Assembly: GCF_901709675.1 (NCBI RefSeq)
Contig: NC_051089.1
Location: 2,421,476 to 2,485,475, forward strand
Direction of reading: 5' to 3'
Origin: Syngnathus acus
Taxonomy: Eukaryota; Chordata; Actinopteri; Syngnathiformes; Syngnathidae
Length of the DNA stretch: 64,000 nt
The translations under genes were made by a program, and so were the position numbers. Below, in pieces: positions 1-13,184 of the stretch (position 1 is the stretch's first letter; each line of letters opens with the position of its first letter). The notes under the pieces were generated by a model. It did not search any database and was not told where the DNA came from. It worked only from the letters and a program-made list of their open reading frames with translations.

Positions 1-195
1 ACTGATTTTAGCCGGTCCAGTGATATGCGTTGAGGTTGGCGTTAAATTGGCCTGATTTTAAATTTATGAGCCTCCCAAAAATATATTTCAGAACCTCAGC
101 AGCATTGTGAAGCAGACAATCCCACACTTATACAACCAAGAAAATAGACAAACCAGAATCAGTGTTTTTCAAGATTTAGCCGAGGTTATGTTAAT

Positions 196-812
196 ATCAC
201 GTTGCTGTCAAACACTGCCAACTACTGGCCTGGCATAGGTATTACAGCGATTTCAAGTCGGAAAGTACCTCGGTGAGTATTACGTCAACGTATCTAAAGG
301 TGGTAAATAATTTCGATGTCATTCCGGACACCCCCGTCTCACCCCCGACTTGTATGCGGGCGGCAGTCTATGACGAGACCTCTTGCATAATGCATGAGCC
401 ACCCCGCCTGCCTCTGCTGAATCAGCTGCCGCAGAACATCACCGCCTCTGCTGATCTGGGCGGACAACGGCCCGTTGAGGCCACTGAAGACATGTGGCCT
501 GTGACGTCCCCCTTACGCCTTCCCTCCCCCTCGACAAGAGCACTTGATCACCCAAGTAACCTTTTGCATGAGTGCACTCAATCTGCCACTGCAGACATGG
601 TGCAGACAGGGGGCATTAGGTGGGATTATCACCCCAACGGCCCTTTGTTGTTGGGTTGTCCATCCCTCGCCAACCCTGACCCCTCCCCGAGCAACTCCCA
701 CCACCCTTCCGCCCAGCTCTGCACCACCCTGGCACTGCTGGACAGGGAGGTGGTTCTCTGGAAGACTGAGAGAAGAGCACCTAACCTCTGTGGAATGTCT
801 CACGCAAATTAA
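196..812 (+). other. GC-rich open segment, possible terminal exon of an unidentified gene
   Basis: A reading frame stays open from about 196 to a TGA-free run ending in a stop at 810-812, roughly 205 codons. It lies in a patch visibly richer in G+C than the AT-rich DNA on both sides. The frame contains residues such as YYSDFKSES, STYLKVVNNFDVIPDTP and a Pro/Leu-rich second half. AATAAA signals follow at about 1780 and 1823, which would suit a 3' UTR. I do not recognise the protein, and the splice acceptor is not obvious: AG candidates at about 256 and 264-279 have poor pyrimidine tracts. It could be the last coding exon of a gene entering from the left edge, or a chance open frame in GC-rich DNA. 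Confidence 0.25.
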
Positions 813-3800
813 AACGAACTCACAAAGACACACGTCGTGGGTCAAGTATGATCAAAACGATCTTGGCTGCTTTCAGAGAAAATGTCGCAAATTCCAAGAA
901 ACCTGTTCAGTCTTCCAACTCTGTTTTGAGTGATTACTCAAATGTGAAAAGTTGATATTCTCAAAGAATTTGCAATGAAGCCACCATTTTACCATCTTTC
1001 ATAGTCGCTGGAGAAATCACAAGTCCAGAACTAATCAATTTTCCATTTGCGGGCGGCTGATCTGCTGGCTGAATTTCACATGCTTGGAATGTTTTGCTAA
1101 ACGTGATGATGGAGAAGTCGGAACATTTTTAAGCATTCATTTTGACAGAACAAGGATGAGACGTGACCCGAATGGCTGAGGTCCGTTGAGTAATGGGACA
1201 GCTAAATGCCCAGAGGTTAAAGGGGAGAACATTTAAACCAGTATATGGAAGGCTTGGCCAAGGTTTTGGAGGAAGGAAGGACCAGTTCCATATCTGGTGT
1301 GAAGGCCAGTACAAAATTTATGGACGTGAGCGTCAACTTTTCAAACTCAATGTCTTTCGAATGCAAATTAGCGAAATATTACATTTAGCAAACAACAGCC
1401 TTGCAGCGAGGTTCAAAGATGGCCGATCAAGCATCTTCCACCGTCAGTGCTTACACGCAGGAACTTTGTAAAAATCCTTGAAAGTATCTCAAGGTGGAAA
1501 ATTGTAGTCTCAGTGTTGATTTGTTATTTTGCATCTTGGAATATCTTGATGATTCAACATTGATTTTTTGTTTTTTTTTATATATAGATAAACTGGTTTT
1601 GGTTTTTGACTTTTTGATGATTCAGCATTGATTTTTTTGTGTGTTTTTTTGTTGGGGTATTTTGAGATAAACTGGTTTTGTTTTTTGGGGGATTTTTTTC
1701 GATGACTCTAGTTCAGTCTTGCCTCCCTGCTTCCATGCACTTGTGTCCTAAAAAAACACACAAAAACCAGTTTATTCCAAATAAAGTTTTCACTGTAGCA
1801 CTTACTGAGTGATGAGATAAAGTAAATAAAGTTTAGACGCAAAAATAACACACAGCTCTGAAATTAACCCTGATTTGAATTGAATTGATGACTCGTGCGA
1901 CATCACTGTTGAGGCCTCTGAACAACCGAGTGGTGTCCTTTTTTGAGGCAATTTGGAAGTTCCGCTCTACTATATCATGTTATCCCATATTGCGGCAATA
2001 TTAGGAGCACGCAGGCAAGAGTGTGTAAAATTGGATTCCTCCTTTTCATTCCTTTTTTGTCCAAGCTCAACTGATTTCACTGCAGCAGCCGAGGCTCGCA
2101 GCGTAATGTCTCCCCACCGATCGTCTCTCTCCGACCATCGTGTGAAGGCACAAAATAATCCTATCTTGTAATTTGGTGCTGTCCCTGAACCCCGAAGATG
2201 AAGCTCTTGTCCTCCCTGAACTCTGACCGACAATCTGTCTTTGCCCAGGACATAATTTCGCTGCCTTTATCTAGCGCCATTCATCAGCTCTGGCCTTGCA
2301 GGTCCTCAGTTCCACCCAAGCGGAACAGCTCATATTCACACAGATTTACTTCTACAAGCGTCTGTAACTGTCTGTAAAAACAGACTCATTCCACTTGATG
2401 ACCCCACCAGTTCTCGATTAGTGTTACCATGCAATGGCTTTTTTGTATGTTCATATTGGAAGTTTTGATTATGCGCCTTACTTGAATAAACCTCAAACTG
2501 AATTTGAACAGAATTTGTGGAGTGTAAAAATGTGGATTTGAAGTGTTTATAAAAATCTCAATAACAAAGAGAAAACAGACTCACAAGCCTTGGAATTTTT
2601 TTTATTTTTTATTCCTTTCTATGGTGATTGAAGAGTTTCCAATGGCTGACAGCTGTGCAGCATCCAACGCACATACACACTCACCTTTTTATGATAATTA
2701 ACTTGCATCAGCTCTGGTCTTCTCACTTTCCAGTGTTTATATCTCAAGAGAGTCTGAGTTAAGTGTTCTGTGAAGAGTGCATATTACTGGACCCCCCTTT
2801 CCCCAATTCTCATTACGATCAAACAGTCAGCTGTCGGGTTCAGTTAAATAAATCCAATCTGAAAAAAATGATTAGCTGTGCCTCAAAATAAATGAGGATT
2901 TTCTTTTAATGTCATAGCTCTCTTTACAATATTGTAATCACTAACTTGTGTGTATGTTTTTTTCTGCTCATAGATTTTTTTTCAGTGTTGCCTCTTTTAA
3001 ATCTTTGTTTTGACTGGTAATCCACTTTCCTTAATAATTCATTTTTCAAAATTCCGTCACCAAGATGTTGCTGGTGACTTTTATCAAGTAGTATTTTTTT
3101 TTATGCAGGAAAGTTGTTTTGAAATAGACTGAAAACAATCATGTTTTTCAAGAGCTGCACAAATGGGCTAAAACATGAATGAGGCTTCGTGAGCATGATC
3201 ACACAGCTGGGAGGTTCTCTCCATTGTCCAATATCCCCTTACATGTTTTTGCTGGATGACCCTGCTTCCTCTATTTTCTAAAGCCTCTGGCTGCTTATCC
3301 GCGTGTGCTCGTGCGTGTGCGCGCGTGCATTATTATGAGAGAAAATTCATTTGATGGCATTTTAGGGAAGATTGCTCTTATGGGACATATGAAATGTGTA
3401 GGGGTGGCAAACCCTGCAAGAAAAGACGATTCGATACGCGTCTCGATGCTCGATGGAATAAATTGTCTCAATTTATTGAACTATGGCGCCATCTGCTGCT
3501 TTTCAAGTGGACTTGTAGGAACTTATTGAATCAAAGGCTATGTTACATGGTCAATTAAAAACTTCAAAATAACCGTGTATTATTAAGGGTATTTTTTTTA
3601 TTATCATTACGCAGTATCTGATACATGATAACTGCGCGACGGGATATTTTGTTGTTAAAGGGTGACCATCAAATTAGTTTGTATTTTCTTAATTTAAGAA
3701 TGACTGTGACACTTTGTGTTGTGTAGGCGTCTTTTTGCTCTATTGTTATCCAGTTATGTACCTCAGTAAATTTCGAATTAGTGTTTTTTTTTTCGTCACT

Positions 3801-3960
3801 ATTTGTAAATTGATACACAACACAATCAAATAACAGTGGTAAAAATGCACAAAAATATAAATTATGGCTGTGATATAAAAAACCGCCAAGACAAATGTAG
3901 GACACATTAATTTTTTTACAGAATTAGATTTTCAATTATATTTGTCACGGTCCGTATTCG
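813..3960. other. AT-rich intergenic DNA upstream of zdhhc13
   Basis: No exon, RNA gene or intact mobile element is recognisable here. AATAAA signals occur near 1780 and 1823. A short stretch at about 3405-3530, with the words GATTCGATACGCGTCTCGATGC and GGCGCCATCTGCTGC, resembles degraded fish interspersed-repeat sequence. GT/TG-rich and poly-T runs at 1560-1700 are low complexity. Confidence 0.4.
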
Positions 3961-4059
3961 AAAATATTTGTTTTATTCTGAAAGGCACGTAGCGGAAGTG
4001 AAATGTTGACTCTGGCCTTTCCATGAGCAGCAACTTTCCCTGATTTCCTTCACAACAAA
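3961..4059 (+). promoter_or_regulatory. zdhhc13: zdhhc13 proximal promoter and 5' UTR
   Basis: An ETS-type site (GCGGAAGTG) sits at 3992-4000, about 60 bases before the ATG at 4060, as is common at TATA-less housekeeping promoters. No TATA box is visible. The transcription start is inferred to lie in this interval and is not directly shown. Confidence 0.4.
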
Positions 4060-7000
4060 ATGGACTGGAGCAAAGGTGGTCATGTAAGTCTGTATTTTAA
4101 CATAATAAATATCTATTACATTTGGCTGGCTTTGCAAAGACACTCTTTTGTCACGTTTTAATTTATTTGTCAGCCTGCTAGCATTGTCGAAGTCGTCTGT
4201 CTGCAAGTTCCTTGAAGGCGGAATAACCTGTCCTTCTCTCCACTCACTGTCAGAATGTTAGCTGCAGGTCGCTAGCCTCATGCTAGTAGCTTTACAGTAC
4301 ACACTGTGCACGCTAGTTACTTGACATTTCTTCCTTTGTGTGCACCATTGCTTGTGTTGTCAGCAGGATTTCTACAAACGGGCTTGGTTTGAAGTATTAG
4401 AGGGGACTGACAGTGCAGGCGTGCAATCAGTACAGGAGACGTCTTCCTCATATTTATCGATCTGATAATGTTTCCTTGATTCCTGCAAGTGTCTTAAGCC
4501 TCATGATGATCTGATGACTTTCAGCAACACAGGAGTAATGTTATTTCTTTCAAAACACGCTTGTCCGCATAATTGTCTATTATGTACCCTAATTAAAATA
4601 TCCAGTCATTAAAAAAAGATAAATGAATGCAATAAATATTGCAGATGCAAAGGTTCACTTTGCCCACCTAGAAGTCATGTGCAAGTTCAGGGCATCAAGT
4701 TCCAACAGCTACCCCAAAAGTGGTTTTGAAATAACGTCTTCCGTCTGTTATTGCAATGAAGCGGATTACATCACAGTTTGGACATTCCTTTTCTGTTTGG
4801 ATTGTTGCAGATGCACAGTCATGCACATGACAGCTGTCAGGATGGACACTCAGGTCATTCTCACAGTCACGGGCCCAGAGCGGCAGCGTTTGGAGCCATG
4901 GGGCTCCCGTTCGTGCCGGCTTTTCACGGACAGTTTGGCAACCACGTGGATGAAGCGTTGGACCTGAGTCTACAGTCGAAGAAACGGTCGCACCTGGATG
5001 ACAGCAGCAGCTGGGACATAGTGAAGGCATCACAGTAAGATTTTTGGCATGCAGTCGATGAAGACATCGTGAGCATTTCTTTTTTTTAAATAGTCACCAC
5101 TTGCACTCAAACAAAGCGGCGCCTCGTGTGGGAATCAGGAAGTATGAGAAAAATTCTCTGCTGAGTCATACCTGCGTGCTTATCCAAATGGCCACTCCCT
5201 TTTCTCACTGACGTGAGAGCTATTCATATTTGTAATATTTGACTGTCAGGTTTGTAAATGGGACTGTACATCGTAAATATTGCACTGAAGCTAGGTTTGA
5301 AGAAAGACTCAAAAGTATATACTCCAAAAACAAAAAAAATGCAATGTTTACATTTTCGAGCACTCTCCTTTTTGGCACGTCGTTGATGTGTCCCTACGAA
5401 CTCCGTGCAGGTTTGGCATCTTGGATCGCTGTAAGGAGCTGGTGGAGGCCGGGTATGACGTCAGGCAGCTGGACAAGGACAACGTGTCGCTGTTGCACTG
5501 GGCGGCCATCAACAATCGCTCGGAGCTAGTCAAGTACAAACATGTGCAAACAATATTCAAATAAATGTGGGATGTAAATTAAAACCATGTTTTTTCTAGG
5601 TATTACATTTCTAAAGGAGCAATAGTTGACCAGCTTGGAGGAGACCTGAACTCGACTCCTCTTCAATGGGCCATAAGGTGGCGACCGACACCTTTTGAAT
5701 ATCTTTTATCAATGGGTCGTAGACATATGCTAATAGTAGCCTCTCGGTCCATCTGTCTTCAATAAGATTTTGTGTTTCTGTGAGCAGACAGGGCCACCTG
5801 CCCATGGTCATTCAGCTGATAAGGTACGGAGCAGATCCCTCCATCGCAGACGGTGAAGGTTATCGTGCTCTTCATCTCGCCATCCTCTTCCAGCACATGG
5901 CCATAGCCGCTTATCTTATGGCTAAGGGGCAGGTCAGCGCCAAAACACCTTTATATTATATTTTACTCTACTATGCTCTTTTTTTTGTCTTAATATTTTT
6001 TGATTTTTTTTTGCCTTCCAGGAAGTTGACAGCCCTGACTGCAACGGGCAGACGCCGCTCATGCTAGCAGCCCAGAAGATTATCGGGTACGCTTCAATTG
6101 AAGACTTTTAGATTCATTCAAATGGTTTCTAAAAAGTATAGTGACACAAGAAATCCTGAACTGAATCAAGAGAAACATGAAAAAATATTGATCGATGATA
6201 TCCGGGTGTCCAAATACTTTTGTCCACCACTTCTAGATGATTTTATTGTCTGCTAATGTAACGTGGCTGTTATCAAGAAATTGGAAAATAAATTGTCTTT
6301 GCGTCGCAGGCCTGAGCCCACAAACTTTTTAATCAAAAACAACGCTTCGGTGAGCGCCGTGGACAAAGTGAACAGGAACACTCCGCTTCACTGTGCCGTT
6401 CTGGCGGGCAACGTGGACGCCGCGTGCATGCTGCTCGAGGCTGGAGCCAGCTTGGATTTGGAAAACATTAACGTGAGCCTCACTCAAAAACACCCGAGTG
6501 CCACAAATATGTCGAATCCTTCTTTCCCAGTGTACGTTTCATGTTTTTTTTGTTTTGTCGTACCTCTCACAGGGACACACACCGCTGGAGTTGGCCCACC
6601 AGGTGCACAGCCCCCTCCTCATCTTCATGCTCAACCAAGTCCAACAGGAGAGGAGCCGAGCCAACTCGCGCTGTTTACGAATTGTCACCAAATACAAAGT
6701 AGGCAAACATCACTACGTTCTACTTTCGCAGACCTAATGTCATTTTTGGTTTTTCTCCTCCCTTCTAGCTGTTTCTTCATTTTATGCTCTCCACCGCCAT
6801 TTTTGGCTGTTTGGCTGCCATCTTGGATATGAATTCCGACTCCTGGTTGCTCAAAGGGATCCTGCTGGCATGCGTGGTTGGTGCCGTCAGTTTGGCCTCG
6901 AGGTTCGGATCTATTTGCTCTTGTAAGATATTTTGCAGGATGTACGTGAAAATATGACCACGACCTGAATCTTTGTGCCTCAACAGGAATCTCCCCAGTG

Positions 7001-8448
7001 CCATGTTTCAGTCGCTTGTACCAACTCTCATGGCCTCCATCTTCTGGATGCTCGTCACTTGGTGCCTCTGGTTCCTACCGGATATCCTTTGCACGTGCCG
7101 TAGAATGTAGGACTATGTTGTCCAGAGTCAGCTTTGAATTTTATTTGAATTCAGAGCTATCCCAGCCAGTAGGCTCTTGTTTCTTAACGTCTGCGCCCCC
7201 ACATGGCCACAGCGCCACGGTGCAGGTTCTTTTCACGCTCACCGCCACCGCTCTGCTCTACTACTACCTGCGTGCCTGCAAGACTGACCCTGGATTTGTA
7301 AAGGCAACTGAGGAGGAGAAGAAAATGGTCAGTTTATTTTTTGGGGGATGATGAGGCTGTTGTCACTAATGTTTTTTTGCCTCTCCAGAATGTCTTGGTG
7401 TTGGCTGAGGCCGGCTGTCTGGACCCGAGCATATTCTGCACTTCCTGCATGGTGAGATTTCCAGCAAAACTGCTCGAGCTCGATCACAGAAGCCGCCGTG
7501 CAACCGTTGACGCTTTGAATCTCTCTCAGCTTAAGAAACCGGTTCGAGCCAGCCACTGCCAGATATGTGACGCGTGTGTCGCCAAGCAGGACCATCACTC
7601 CGTGTGGACCAACTCTTGCATCGGTACAACGGCGTCAAGGGGGAAGGTTCCCGACGAATTTCAATTCCATTTGACTGAAAGCTTTTGCTTTTTTTGCTGG
7701 CAGGAGCCAGGAATCATCTTTACTTTATCCTCTTTCTGATCTGCCTTTTGCTCATGGGCGTCTGGATGTTCTACGGTTGCCTCGTGTGTGAGTCAATGCG
7801 CCGCTCAGTCGCTCCCGGGCATGCTTCCGTAGCACCCATTTACTACTTTCCTATTAGACAGAGCCACCTCGGGTTGTTTAAAACAGATCACAAATGAGTT
7901 CTTGCGTTTCCAGACTGGTCGAAACATTGCATGCCGCAGCACGAGGGGCACGGTCCGCTGGCGGTGGTCTTGGCCGTTGTCGACTGCTCTCCGTGGTTGC
8001 TGTGCATCTTTTTCTTGGCCTTATACCACACCTGCTGGTCCAGCTTCATCCTACTCCTGCAGCTCTACCAGGTGAGGTTACCGTGCTGAAGTGTTGTCAC
8101 CAAAATCCATCCATCCATCTCAATGAACGGATGGTTTTTTTTCTTAGATCGCTTTCCTCGGACTGACCACTGCCGAGAGAATGAGTCTGAGTATACACGC
8201 AAGAAAACACAGACAACCCTTGTCCCTGTCCCAAAATCCATACAAGTGAGTTTTTAGTTTGGCCCCATTCTGGTCTAGATTTGTGTCCAATGAATCCATC
8301 TCTCCATAGTTTGGGTGTCTTGAGGAACCTGGCGTCCTTCTTCAAGCTGCGCTGCTGCGGCCTCTTCAAACCGGCCATCATCGACTGGACGCAGCAGTTC
8401 CCGCCAGGCCGCGACCAACGTTTGTACAAACACATGGACATGGTGTAA
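4060..8448 (+). CDS. zdhhc13: zdhhc13: ankyrin-repeat palmitoyltransferase-family protein (HIP14-like), 17 exons
   Basis: Exons with matching phases: 4060-4083, 4811-5034, 5411-5533, 5600-5677, 5788-5932, 6022-6086, 6310-6472, 6573-6698, 6769-6902, 6987-7081, 7203-7327, 7389-7451, 7530-7623, 7704-7787, 7914-8071, 8148-8245, 8310-8448. They encode 645 residues, close to the human family length of about 620-630. A His-rich N-terminus (residues 9-30) precedes ankyrin repeats at about 90-310 (motifs [39 protein letters not shown]). Hydrophobic segments follow at about 317-430, then the DHHC cysteine-rich domain at about 448-495, two more membrane segments and a TTAE motif (the family's TTxE). The family transfers palmitate to cytosolic proteins at the Golgi/ER. 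All cysteine/histidine ligand positions of the domain are present, but the catalytic motif is DHHS (Ser479). Intron 10 is AT-AC. The neighbours csrp3, e2f8 and nav2 favour ZDHHC13 over its paralogue ZDHHC17. Confidence 0.95.
7082..7202 (+). other. zdhhc13: U12-type AT-AC intron (zdhhc13 intron 10)
   Basis: The 121-base intron begins ATATCCTT, the exact minor-spliceosome 5' splice site. A branch-point-like TTTCTTAAC lies at about 7189-7197, and the intron ends in AC at 7201-7202, about 15 bases after the branch A. Using these borders restores the frame and gives an Asp codon (G+AT) after ...WFLP, as in ZDHHC17/13 relatives. No GT-AG pair fits the reading frame here. Confidence 0.88.
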
Positions 8449-8800
8449 ATCTCAGGAGAGACCTTAAGCCACCGCTTCGGACCAAAAAAAAAAAAGCACA
8501 GGGTCATTATTTATTTTTTTAATTCATCCAAAGGCTCATTATAAAGGGAAATCACTCCAGTGGATTTTCTTTTCTTTTTGTATAGGCCTGTTGCTGCCTT
8601 TTTGACCTGTGGAAGTCAAACACATCACTTGCAAATATATTGTAGAAATGTACAATTTTTATTGCCATTTTAAGTTTCTCACGCTTGTTTTTTTAAAAAT
8701 GGAGAGTAAAGATATTTCTACGTGCTAAGTGTGTTTTGTATAAATGGCATGAGTTTCATAATAAAAGACCACTATGTTATTTCAATAAAAACAACTTGTT
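8449..8800 (+). terminator. zdhhc13: zdhhc13 3' UTR with polyadenylation signals
   Basis: AATAAA hexamers occur at 8760-8765 and 8784-8789, some 310-340 bases after the stop codon. The 3' end is therefore placed at about 8780-8810. Confidence 0.6.
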
Positions 8801-8967
8801 CTTAGTCAGGTGTGGGCTCTGAGATTGTCTTTCTCTTTTCACATGCTAAACCAAATTGTATACAAACTTCCATCTGGACTTTTTGACAACTGGAATAATT
8901 TCCGGCTCACCCAGAACCCAAAGAGGACAAGCACGATAGAAAGTTGATAGATTTGGTACAAATATCC

Positions 8968-9074
8968 TTTATTACAAACATAAACCAGAAGAAAGTCAGT
9001 GTTTTTATTACTATTCTGGTGTTCCAATGTTAGTTTAAGGCTAGTTCATGTTCATCCTTCTTGACATCCAGTGT
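8968..9074 (-). terminator. csrp3: csrp3 3' UTR with polyadenylation signal
   Basis: On the minus strand an AATAAA signal (TTTATT at 8968-8973 on the plus strand) lies about 100 bases after the csrp3 stop codon. It faces the zdhhc13 signals, so the two genes converge with under 200 bases between their predicted 3' ends. Confidence 0.55.
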
Positions 9075-11483
<2,409 letters not shown>

Positions 11484-12049
11484 CTAAGTGAACAAAAATA
11501 TTTTGGATTGTTTGGGGGGATGTGGTCCAAGTGGGACTTTGTTAAAGCACACGTAAACTACACCGATGGGACAAAATGTTGGTGGAAAAAAATGGGATGG
11601 CTTCACAACACTTGTCGAGATGAATTGAAATATTCAGATGGTTATTTTAATTAATTGTAAAAAAAAATTAATTATAATTTTTTTGTATTTATCCAATTAG
11701 TATGTAACTGAATACTTAAGTAGTAAATGATGATGTATAAATAAATGCCATGGAAGGTTTACAGAAAATCGACATTGACTTTTAACGGGCAGAGAAAAAA
11801 AAATCAATAAACTCTCATCCAGTTTTATTTCCTTGTCACCTTCAGTTAGAGCAGAATTGATTTTGAACAAAAGACCGGAATGTCTCTTAAAGGTCTTTCC
11901 CAATGAATACCTTTCAGTGTCTGCCATGTCTAATACCTCACAGCTATGGTATGTGAGCGTTTCTAAATAGAAGCTCGACAGAAGCCAGGATCACAAAAAA
12001 AAAAACGATCACAATAAGTGATTGTTATATAAAATAAGTCAGAGCTTAC

Positions 12050-12276
12050 CTTGATTTTCGTCCGTGCGCTTGTGTGGCGTTGCGCGTACTGGACTGGCTT
12101 AAATAAGTCCCATCTATCGGTGGTGACGCCTCAATGAAAGTATTCTCCTAAAATAACTTGTGACTGAGCCAAGCCCTCTGACCCTTCATCACAGGCTGAG
12201 TGAGGCCTTGACCGTCAGCCGCGCAAACATTTGTTACCGATTTCCAGAGCGACGCGGGTGCCCAGACTCACAGCTG
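12050..12276 (-). promoter_or_regulatory. csrp3: csrp3 promoter with probable short noncoding first exon
   Basis: A consensus donor on the minus strand (AAG|GTAAGC, border at 12050/12049) could end a short noncoding exon. A TATA-like TTATTTAA (plus positions 12099-12106, read on the minus strand) lies about 30 bases upstream of the inferred start near 12070. An E-box CAGCTG is at 12271-12276, which would suit a muscle gene, but one E-box is weak evidence. Confidence 0.4.
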
Positions 12277-13184
12277 CATGCGGGTTTAGGGATTACCTAC
12301 GGACAATAAACTAGGGCGAAATTGATGACCGTGTTTTGCCGCGCTGCTATTTTAACACCAGATGAGTTGAATGAATTTAGATGTATTCATCCAAGTGAGA
12401 AAGTGGATATTCAGAGTGACTCATATATGAATGCTAGAGAAATCATTTAGTGAGTGAGAGAACTTCTGATTTTGGACTGGAGGTGAGGGTCACCCTCTTA
12501 AACAGACAATAACATGGCAAATCAAACAAAAGTACCATTCAAACCTCTTGACAATTTATAATATTCAATTAACCCAATGTGTTTTTTTTTTGTTTTTTTA
12601 AATTAGGGAAATATCTGAAGAAACATTATACAAGATAATTTGGACAAATGTCAAAGACACAAACAAGCGACATGATCTCAGACAATGTTTTTTATGTTTG
12701 ACATATTTTTATGAAGCAGGATATCAGAAATAATTTTTGTATAAATTAAGCAAGTAATCAATATGTCAGATTAAGTCCATATAGAATTCAACAGAAGTAT
12801 TTTTTACATACTCATTATTTCCATTGTGAAAGGGTAATTGTACACGTACATACTATGTGCAAACATTTCTCTCTTTTTTTAACATTGGCGACGAAGAATC
12901 AATCAGGGTGGTTTTTAAAACTTTCAGTCAAAACAAAAAAAAATAACCATCAGATTTAGGCGGGAGTTAGACGAATGGTCTGCTCTTTATCATTTCAGAA
13001 ATAATCAAACCAATCACACATTAGCATGCCTGAAAAACAAAAGAATGGAAAAATGTCTGCTGCCACGTATTGAATCTCATTTGCACTCCCCAGAAGTCAA
13101 GACCATTGCAAAATTCTAAACAAAGTCATGGAGGAAAAAAATAATGCATAAAACCCCCACCCAAGCACAAACATTGTACAGACA
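12277..13184 (-). other. Intergenic DNA and e2f8 3' UTR
   Basis: There is no coding signal in this AT-rich interval. The half next to 13184 is presumably e2f8 3' UTR. I could not find a clear minus-strand AATAAA, so the transcript end is not placed. Confidence 0.4.

Noticed and set aside
7082-7340. A GT-AG alternative for zdhhc13 intron 10.
   Set aside because: No GT donor after the conserved Trp-Phe-Leu-Pro segment keeps the frame, while the AT-AC borders fit the U12 consensus and reading frame exactly.
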